Assembly (NCBI GenBank): GCA_030604795.1
Contig: JAUVVE010000031.1
Coordinates: 1 to 7,886 of the forward strand
Length of the DNA stretch: 7,886 nt
Direction: 5' to 3'
Source of the DNA: Dehalococcoidia bacterium
Lineage (GTDB): Bacteria; Chloroflexota; Dehalococcoidia; GIF9; UBA5629
The position numbers and the translations under genes were made by a program. The notes beneath the pieces were generated by a model, which worked only from the letters and a program-made list of their open reading frames with translations, did no database searches and was not told the DNA's origin. This document shows positions 1 through 4,882 of the stretch, in pieces; position 1 is the stretch's first letter; each line of letters starts with the position of its first letter.

Positions 1-1620
1 AACACCTTCGTAGGTATCACAGAAGAAGGCAACGTGGCTATTTGCGGCGACAGGATTGCCGGAGTCGGCAGCTACCTCCAGGCCAAGGAAACGATCGACC
101 TAAAGGGCAGCTATCTGGCGCCAGGACTCATAAACGGACACACCCATATCGAGAGTTCCATGCTCCACCCTGCACAGTATGCCCAAGCTGTAGTCCCCCG
201 GGGGACTTCGGCTCTCATTACCGACCTTCATGAGATAGCCAATGTGGCTGGCTTCGAAGGTATCAAGTTTGTTATGGACTGGGCACAAAGGTTACCTCTG
301 GACATGTTCTTCATGGCACCCTCTTGCGTGCCGGCAACGCACATGGAGACAAGTGGCGCCGAAATGAATGACAAGGACATCAGAAAAGCGCTCAAATGGC
401 AAAACGTCATCGGGCTTGGTGAAATGATGAACTTCCCTGGCGTTATCAGCGGCGATAGACAAGTCCTCGCTAAGGTGGCCGCCGCCCACGACAAAGTCAT
501 CGATGGGCATGCCCCGGGAGTTACCAACAAGCGACTGAACGCTTACGTGGCTGCTGGCATCTATTCTGACCACGAAACAACCTCTACAGAGGAAGGCAGA
601 GAGAAACTAAGACGGGGAATGCACCTGATGATACGGGAAGGCTCTTCAGAGAAGAACCTGGAGGCTCTCTTGCCTCTGGTTAATGACAGGACGTACAAGA
701 GATGCTTCTTTGTCGTCGATGACCGTAGTTGCTCGGACTTGCTCCGCGAAGGCGACATCGATGCTGTTGTCAGGAAAGCAATCCGATTGGGCCTTGAGCC
801 AGTGCGCGCAATACAGCTGGCAACTATCAACACCGCTGAGTATTTCCGACTACACGACCGCGGAGGCATCGCTCCTGGCTATCTAGCCAACCTCATGACT
901 ATCAACGACCTTCCCCAACTGGAAATAGACATGGTCTTCTATCAAGGGCACCTGGTCGCCAGAGAAGGCAACAATCTTCTGCCTCCACCAGAGACCTCTA
1001 CCAGAGAGCTAACCGAGACAGTTCGTATGAGGCCATTCAAAATCGAGGCACTAAGACTGAGCACGAAGGGCGAGAACTTCCCGGTCATTGAAATCATTCC
1101 CGGACAGATAGTGACCAAGAAGAGGGTGGAGACAGTCAAAACCAAGGACGGCGCAGTTGTGCCCGATATAGACGATGACATATTAAAGCTAGCAGTTGTG
1201 GAGAGGCACAAGGCCAGCGGTAACATTGGCTTGGGGTTGGTCAAGGGCTTTGGTCTGAAACGAGGAGCGCTGGCTTCGTCCATAGCCCATGATTCCCACA
1301 ACATAATAACAGTCGGCACCAATGACCTGGATATCTTCACAGCAATCAAGGAAGTAGAAAGGCTCCGCGGCGGGTTGGTGGTCTGCAGTGACGGCAAAGT
1401 CTTGGCCGCTCTACCGCTGCCCGTGGCTGGCCTGCTCTCCCCAGAGCCAGCGAAAGTGGTTGCCGACGAATTCGAGAACGTGGAAACGGCCGCATCCGGG
1501 CTAGGGAGCGTGCCTCCAGCACCATTTGCCCTCCTTTCTTTTCTCGCCTTACCAGTAATTCCGGAACTGAGACTGACCGACCTGGGCATAGTAGACGTAC
1601 TAGAGTTCAAGCTAATCTAA
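1..1620 (+). CDS. ade: Adenine deaminase, 5' end cut by window start
   Basis: Amidohydrolase-superfamily enzyme that hydrolyses adenine to hypoxanthine and ammonia in cytoplasmic purine salvage. The frame is open from base 1 (NTFVGITEEG...), so the GTG at 34 is probably internal. Judged by remembered E. coli Ade (about 588 aa), roughly 45 N-terminal residues lie outside the window and 539 are visible. Signature segments in order: PGLINGHTHIESSM (metal-binding HxH, His at codons 47 and 49), TDLHEIANV (near codon 77), GLGEMMNFPGV (metal/catalytic Glu), DGHAPG, YSDHE, and VDDRS (catalytic Asp). The family's C-terminal domain follows, with ERHKASGNIGLGLVKGFG, AHDSHNII, LPLPVAGLLS and LSFLALPVIPELRLTD, so the 3' end is complete. 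Oddities are Asn where the DxHxH motif usually has Asp, and Leu for Pro in DPHEI. The gene downstream starts 17 nt after the stop. Family assignment is firm; activity is inferred. Confidence 0.93.
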   Translation, partial: NTFVGITEEGNVAICGDRIAGVGSYLQAKETIDLKGSYLAPGLINGHTHIESSMLHPAQYAQAVVPRGTSALITDLHEIANVAGFEGIKFVMDWAQRLPLDMFFMAPSCVPATHMETSGAEMNDKDIRKALKWQNVIGLGEMMNFPGVISGDRQVLAKVAAAHDKVIDGHAPGVTNKRLNAYVAAGIYSDHETTSTEEGREKLRRGMHLMIREGSSEKNLEALLPLVNDRTYKRCFFVVDDRSCSDLLREGDIDAVVRKAIRLGLEPVRAIQLATINTAEYFRLHDRGGIAPGYLANLMTINDLPQLEIDMVFYQGHLVAREGNNLLPPPETSTRELTETVRMRPFKIEALRLSTKGENFPVIEIIPGQIVTKKRVETVKTKDGAVVPDIDDDILKLAVVERHKASGNIGLGLVKGFGLKRGALASSIAHDSHNIITVGTNDLDIFTAIKEVERLRGGLVVCSDGKVLAALPLPVAGLLSPEPAKVVADEFENVETAASGLGSVPPAPFALLSFLALPVIPELRLTDLGIVDVLEFKLI

Positions 1621-1637
1621 GACGGGAGGCCTACATA

Positions 1638-2597
1638 ATGAAAAAGACTCGACTCTGTGACTTGCTGGGTATTGAGTATCCCATAATTCAGGGGGGCATG
1701 GTATGGATTGCCAATGCCGAGTTGGCCGCGGCAGTCTCCAATGCGGGAGGCTTGGGCTTGATCAGCCCGACCGCTGGAATGAGCCCCAACGGTGACCAGG
1801 TAGCCAACTTGAAACAGCAGATAAAAACGGCGAGGAGCCTCACCTCGAAGCCCTTTGGCATCAACTTGGCCATATTGGGGAGCCCTCACATTGAGGACTT
1901 GATCGCCGCGGTTATTATTGAGAGAGTAAGCGTGGTGGTAACGGCTGCTGGCAACCCCGCCCTATACACGAGTCGACTCAAAGAAGCCGGCATCAAAGTC
2001 CTTCACGTGGCAGCTGCAGTCAGACACGCCCAAAGTGCCGAAAGGCGTGGGGTAGATGGAATCATTGCCGAAGGCTATGAAGCCGGCGGTCATAACGGCA
2101 CGGATGAGCTGACTACTTTTGCCTTGATACCTCAGGTAGTCGATGCAGTCACAATTCCAGTAGTAGCCGCTGGAGGCATCGCCGATGCCAGGGGCGTGGT
2201 AGCTGCCCTGGCACTGGGCGCCGATGGAGTCCAGATGGGCACCCGTTTCGTTGCTACCCACGAGTGCGTCGCCCACCCCAACTTCAAGGAGGCAATAGTA
2301 AAGGCTAATGATGTTGATACTGTGATTACCGCTAGGAAGCTTGCGCCAGCTAGAATTCTGAAAAACGAAGTGGCCACCAGAATACTCGAGATGGAAACTG
2401 CTGGAGCCTCAGCTGAGGAGCTCATAGCTTTCATTGGCATCGCCCGTTCCAGAACCGGGCAGCTCGAAGGAGACTTGGCCAATGGTGAAGCTTACTGTGG
2501 TTCCATAGCCGGTATGATAAAGGAAATCAAGAGCGCCGGTGAAATAATTGGCAGCATAGTCAGCAACTATGACACAGTGTTGGCCAGCCTGAGATAG
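1638..2597 (+). CDS. FMN-dependent nitronate monooxygenase / FabK-like enoyl-ACP reductase II family protein
   Basis: A 319-aa TIM-barrel flavoprotein of the NMO/2-nitropropane dioxygenase/FabK family. Visible motifs: YPIIQGGM (residues 14-21) at the first strand, KPFGINL (71-77), EGYEAGGHNG (145-154) with the family's catalytic His152, VVAAGGIAD (175-183) and GADGVQMGTRF (194-204), the last two forming the FMN phosphate site. The segment AHPNFKEAIVKA and the tail GSIAGMIKEIKSAGEII resemble FabK, and the length matches FabK (about 320 aa) better than many NMOs (330-360 aa). It could therefore reduce trans-2-enoyl-ACP, oxidise alkyl nitronates, or do neither; the sequence alone does not decide. 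No signal peptide or membrane segment is seen, so it is cytoplasmic. The ATG is preceded by GGGAGG (1624-1629) at 8-nt spacing. It lies 17 nt after ade on the same strand, so co-transcription is likely. Confidence 0.87.
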   Translation: MKKTRLCDLLGIEYPIIQGGMVWIANAELAAAVSNAGGLGLISPTAGMSPNGDQVANLKQQIKTARSLTSKPFGINLAILGSPHIEDLIAAVIIERVSVVVTAAGNPALYTSRLKEAGIKVLHVAAAVRHAQSAERRGVDGIIAEGYEAGGHNGTDELTTFALIPQVVDAVTIPVVAAGGIADARGVVAALALGADGVQMGTRFVATHECVAHPNFKEAIVKANDVDTVITARKLAPARILKNEVATRILEMETAGASAEELIAFIGIARSRTGQLEGDLANGEAYCGSIAGMIKEIKSAGEIIGSIVSNYDTVLASLR

Positions 2598-2675
2598 CAA
2601 AGACCGCAGCACTTCAAGAGAGCAAAAGCAGATTCAGCCACAGTGAGTTTCTCTAAAGCCTAGCCGCAGAGTCAT

Positions 2676-2693
2676 CGGCACCAGCAGGTGCCG
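2676..2693. terminator. Hairpin in the convergent intergenic gap, possible weak terminator
   Basis: The arms CGGCACC (2676-2682) and GGTGCCG (2687-2693) pair perfectly over 7 bp around an AGCA loop. It sits in the 155-nt gap (2598-2752) between two converging genes, where a bidirectional terminator is expected. Neither strand has a T-tract next to the stem, so it is not a canonical intrinsic terminator. The rest of the gap shows only a short GGGGAAT direct repeat (2695-2701 and 2706-2712) and no other recognisable element. Confidence 0.3.
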
Positions 2694-2752
2694 TGGGGAA
2701 TATCTGGGGAATGCCTCTCGAGCCCAGCTCCACAGCCGACTCGTTACTGGCG

Positions 2753-3148
2753 TCATTGGTTAGCTTTTCTCGCCTTGGCCCGGCTGCTTTGTGCCAAGAC
2801 CCTGATGCCTTCCAGCAAATCCTGGCGTCGGCAGTCTTTGGTCAGGTACCAGCTAGCCCCAGCCGCGAGGGCTCCTCCAACATACTCACCGTAGACTGTC
2901 AGAAACAAGACCTTGACCTCGGGAAGGCTCTGTTTGATGCGTCGGGTTGCTTCCGTGCCATCTATGCCGGGCATCTGAGCATCCATCAAAACGACATCAG
3001 GGCACAGTTCTCCCGCTTTAGCCACCGCATCCAACCCATCCACAGCTTCCCCCACTACCTCTATGTCAGCTTGTGGCCCGAGGATGCTTTTCAACCCCTC
3101 CCTCACCACCTCGTTGTCATCGACTATCAGTACCTTTATCTTCTCCAT
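2753..3148 (-). CDS. Stand-alone response regulator receiver-domain protein
   Basis: A 131-aa CheY-like protein made of one receiver domain. The acidic pair D10-D11, phosphoacceptor D56 (VLMDAQMPG), T84 (LFLTVY) and K104 (LTKD) are all present, so it should accept a phosphoryl group from a histidine kinase. Its sequence is closest in style to NarL/LiaR receivers, including the nearby regulator at 4224-4871 (shared VVREGL, VVGEA/MVGEA and PDxVLMD). Unlike them it stops after the last receiver helix with a basic tail (SSRAKARKANQ) and has no LuxR-type HTH. It may signal through protein contacts, act as a phosphate sink, or be a shortened former NarL-type regulator. The ATG has GGAGG at 3153-3157, 4 nt upstream. 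The hydrolase gene on the same strand ends 55 nt before it, with no terminator visible between, so they may share a transcript. No adjacent kinase is dedicated to it. Confidence 0.88.
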   Translation of the reverse strand: MEKIKVLIVDDNEVVREGLKSILGPQADIEVVGEAVDGLDAVAKAGELCPDVVLMDAQMPGIDGTEATRRIKQSLPEVKVLFLTVYGEYVGGALAAGASWYLTKDCRRQDLLEGIRVLAQSSRAKARKANQ

Positions 3149-3203
3149 TTCGCCTCCCGTGGTATCAAGGCTCGTTCCTGCTCATAATAATAGCATATAT
3201 CGC

Positions 3204-4076
3204 CTAATCAGCCATCAAAGTAGCCACCGCCCATCGTGCCCATCCCCCACGTAGGCCGCCAAGCTGAAGCGGTGCGGAATGAAAGCCGCCCTTGGCCAAG
3301 AATAAGTCCTTCGGATGCCTAGCTTTCTCGTAGAGTTCCAGAACTGACTGATACGGACTCAAGTTATCTCCCTCACAATGGACGAAAAGCGTTGCGCACT
3401 CTCTGAGCTTGCCCAAGGCGGTGGACATTTTCGCCTGCGTTACTACCTCAAGGAAGCTGTGCCAGTCAACACGTAGCCCAAAACCCAATAAATGCATCCA
3501 GAGGCGTGACAACATATTGATTGCGCCCTCTGGCCATGGAAGCGCGCCTTCAGAAGACAACTCGTTGATAACAGTAGTGCCCTTGTTACTCAACTTGTCA
3601 AGAATAAAGGAGGGAGCCTTGGCCAGCTTGCCGCCTAACTCCGGCGGGCACGATAAAGCAACCAGAGCGCGAGGATTCAGCTGTTGGGCAGCCAGAATAG
3701 CTGCCATAGCGCCCATACTGTGACCAATGAGAGCAATACGCTTCTCGTCAACACAGGGAAACTGGGAGAGAAAGTGCCAGGCATCAATAACATCTGCCAC
3801 TATGCCTCCGTCGAGGATACCGTCGCTACCGCCATGTCCGCGAAAATCAAAGATAAGAACCGCTACCCCATGACTGGCGATTGCCCGAGCACCGGCTTTT
3901 ACGGCACGACGACTCGACCCAAAACCATGACACAGGATCGCCCCGGGCATGCGATGCCCGGCGTTGGGCAGTAGGACCTCTCCAGAAAGCCTCACCCCTC
4001 CGCTTCCGAACGTGACCGGGCCTTCGTTCAGTTTGACCAACGTATCATTGCCGAGGTGGGTCTCTCTCTCTAGCAT
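3204..4076 (-). CDS. Alpha/beta hydrolase, serine hydrolase family
   Basis: A 290-aa alpha/beta-fold hydrolase. HGFGSS (residues 50-55) forms the oxyanion-hole loop after strand 3; FDFRGHGGSDG (76-86) is the typical loop after strand 4; GHSMG (118-122) is the nucleophile elbow with Ser120. EGD (Asp237) and GGFH (His266) fit the acid and base of the triad. An insert at about residues 145-210 forms the likely lid over the active site. No signal peptide or lipobox is seen, so it is probably cytoplasmic. It resembles esterase/acyl-peptidase-like 'alpha/beta fold hydrolase' proteins of the FrsA/DLH type, and its substrate cannot be read from sequence. The ATG is supported by AGGAG at 4084-4088, 7 nt upstream. 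That site lies inside one arm of a 14-bp inverted repeat. A strong terminator upstream separates it from the two-component genes, so it probably has its own promoter. Confidence 0.88.
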   Translation of the reverse strand: MLERETHLGNDTLVKLNEGPVTFGSGGVRLSGEVLLPNAGHRMPGAILCHGFGSSRRAVKAGARAIASHGVAVLIFDFRGHGGSDGILDGGIVADVIDAWHFLSQFPCVDEKRIALIGHSMGAMAAILAAQQLNPRALVALSCPPELGGKLAKAPSFILDKLSNKGTTVINELSSEGALPWPEGAINMLSRLWMHLLGFGLRVDWHSFLEVVTQAKMSTALGKLRECATLFVHCEGDNLSPYQSVLELYEKARHPKDLFLAKGGFHSAPLQLGGLRGGWARWAVATLMAD

Positions 4077-4082
4077 GCTTGC

Positions 4083-4144
4083 TCTCCTGATTACTGCCCT
4101 TCGCTTTCAGTTTACCTTCCCACGCCCGTTCAGTAATCAGGAGA
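4083..4144 (-). promoter_or_regulatory. 14-bp perfect inverted repeat over the hydrolase ribosome binding site
   Basis: TCTCCTGATTACTG (4083-4096) and its exact reverse complement CAGTAATCAGGAGA (4131-4144) flank a 34-nt spacer just upstream of the hydrolase ATG (4076). In the hydrolase message the downstream arm carries the Shine-Dalgarno AGGAG, and the upstream arm would supply CTCCT to pair with it. If both arms are transcribed, the leader can fold and hide the ribosome binding site. Alternatively the repeat is a two-site operator: the best promoter-like pair I find is TTGCGA (4155-4160) with ATTACT (4132-4137) at 17-bp spacing, read on the minus strand. That pair would place the upstream arm at the -10 and outside the mRNA. 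The repeat is certain; its role is inferred. Confidence 0.6.
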
Positions 4145-4164
4145 ATGGCTGGTTTCGCAAAGAG

Positions 4165-4194
4165 AAAAGGGGTGACCTCTGAGTCACCCCTTTT
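4165..4194 (-). terminator. Rho-independent terminator of the kinase/regulator unit
   Basis: A perfect 12-bp stem, AAAAGGGGTGAC (4165-4176) with GTCACCCCTTTT (4183-4194), closes a 6-nt loop. Read on the minus strand, the stem ends in TTTT and continues TCTCTTTG, giving a T-rich tract. It lies 29 nt beyond the stop codon of the LuxR-type regulator and ahead of the hydrolase gene, which is where a terminator of the upstream minus-strand unit belongs. The stem is nearly symmetric and could also stop plus-strand transcripts, but no plus-strand gene feeds into it. Confidence 0.85.
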
Positions 4195-4223
4195 ACTGAT
4201 GCGGCGGTCGTACTTTAGTATGA

Positions 4224-4871
4224 CTAGAGGTGGATGATACCCTTCCTAAGAGCTTCAGTCACAGCTTCAGTACGGTCGTTCACACCTAGCTTTTGAAAAA
4301 TACTAGTAATGTGCGTCTTCACCGTACTCTGAGCAATAGACAGCTGAGCGCCAATCTCTTTGTTGGCAGCACCTTTGGACATAAGTCGCAACACTTCCAG
4401 CTCTCGCTCAGAAAGCTCATCACCGGACGGGGCCCGGCGAGATAGCTCGGTCAAGCGGTCAAGCACCTTTGTCGCCACCACTGGCTGAATCAGTGACTCC
4501 CCACCGTGAACCGCTCGTATAGCCTTAAACAACTCATCCCTAGGGGCATCCTTAAGGAGATACGCTCGAGCTCCGGCTTCAATACCACGGAAGATATATT
4601 CGTCATCGCTATACGTGGTGAGGATTATGAACCCTGTGCCTGGCCTGGCAGACTTTATCTGCTTTATCGCCTCCACTCCGTCAAGCTCAGGCATTCGGAG
4701 GTCCATAAGGACTATATCCGGGCTAAGCTCCTTGGCTTTGTCTACCGCCTCCACTCCATCCTTAGCCTCCCCCACCATCTCGAAGTCCGGCTCTCTACTC
4801 AGCATAGCAAATAGTCCCTCTCTGACTACTGGATGGTCATCAGCAATCAGGATTCTTATAGCTTCTGCCAT
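4224..4871 (-). CDS. NarL/LiaR-family response regulator with LuxR-type HTH
   Basis: A 215-aa two-domain transcription factor. Residues 1-120 are a receiver with D11-D12, phosphoacceptor D57 (VLMDLRMP), T85 (IILTTY) and K107 (LLKDAP). A linker (about 121-150) leads to a LuxR/GerE helix-turn-helix at about 152-212, with SERELEVLRLMSKG, NKEIGAQLSIAQSTVKTHI (recognition helix) and FQKLGVNDRTEAV. Length and order are typical of the family. It is expected to dimerise and bind DNA when phosphorylated by the HisKA_3-type kinase encoded directly upstream; HPK7-type kinases and NarL-type regulators are standard partners. The ATG is preceded by AGGAGG (4876-4881) at a short 4-nt spacing, and that site overlaps the kinase stop codon, which suggests translational coupling. 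Its targets are unknown; the hydrolase gene just past the terminator is a candidate by position only. Confidence 0.95.
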   Translation of the reverse strand: MAEAIRILIADDHPVVREGLFAMLSREPDFEMVGEAKDGVEAVDKAKELSPDIVLMDLRMPELDGVEAIKQIKSARPGTGFIILTTYSDDEYIFRGIEAGARAYLLKDAPRDELFKAIRAVHGGESLIQPVVATKVLDRLTELSRRAPSGDELSERELEVLRLMSKGAANKEIGAQLSIAQSTVKTHITSIFQKLGVNDRTEAVTEALRKGIIHL

Positions 4872-4875
4872 GGCA

Positions 4876-4882
4876 CCTCCTA
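4876..4882 (-). promoter_or_regulatory. Regulator ribosome binding site overlapping kinase stop codon
   Basis: On the minus strand the kinase stop TAG (4882-4880) shares bases with the AGGAGG (4881-4876) that serves the regulator ATG at 4871. Ribosomes finishing the kinase would stop on the regulator's initiation site, a layout typical of translational coupling that keeps the two proteins in proportion. Confidence 0.75.

Noticed and set aside
34..36. GTG at 34 as the true start of adenine deaminase
   Set aside because: The frame is open and family-like upstream to base 1, no Shine-Dalgarno precedes the GTG at a usable distance, and starting there would remove the N-terminal strands of the beta domain.
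942..1610. Minus-strand open frame of 222 codons opposite ade
   Set aside because: It is a Ser/Thr-rich antisense shadow of the well-conserved adenine deaminase C-terminal half, with no recognisable domain.
3149..3203. Possible minus-strand promoter in the AT-rich gap before the orphan receiver (TTGATG, 17-bp spacer, TGCTAT)
   Set aside because: The -10 matches consensus at only three of six bases; local AT-richness makes such matches easy. The gap is also short enough for co-transcription with the hydrolase.
3942..3961. 8-bp stem with a 3-nt loop, CCGGGCAT-GCG-ATGCCCGG (3943-3961)
   Set aside because: It lies inside the hydrolase coding sequence over codons for an ordinary stretch (HRMPG), has no T-tract and no position suggesting control.
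4145..4237. Small plus-strand ORF of 30 codons (MAGFAKRKG...) with AGGAG just upstream
   Set aside because: The AGGAG to ATG spacing is only 1 nt, the ORF runs straight through the terminator stem and into the antisense of the regulator 3' end, and the AGGAG is explained as one arm of the inverted repeat.
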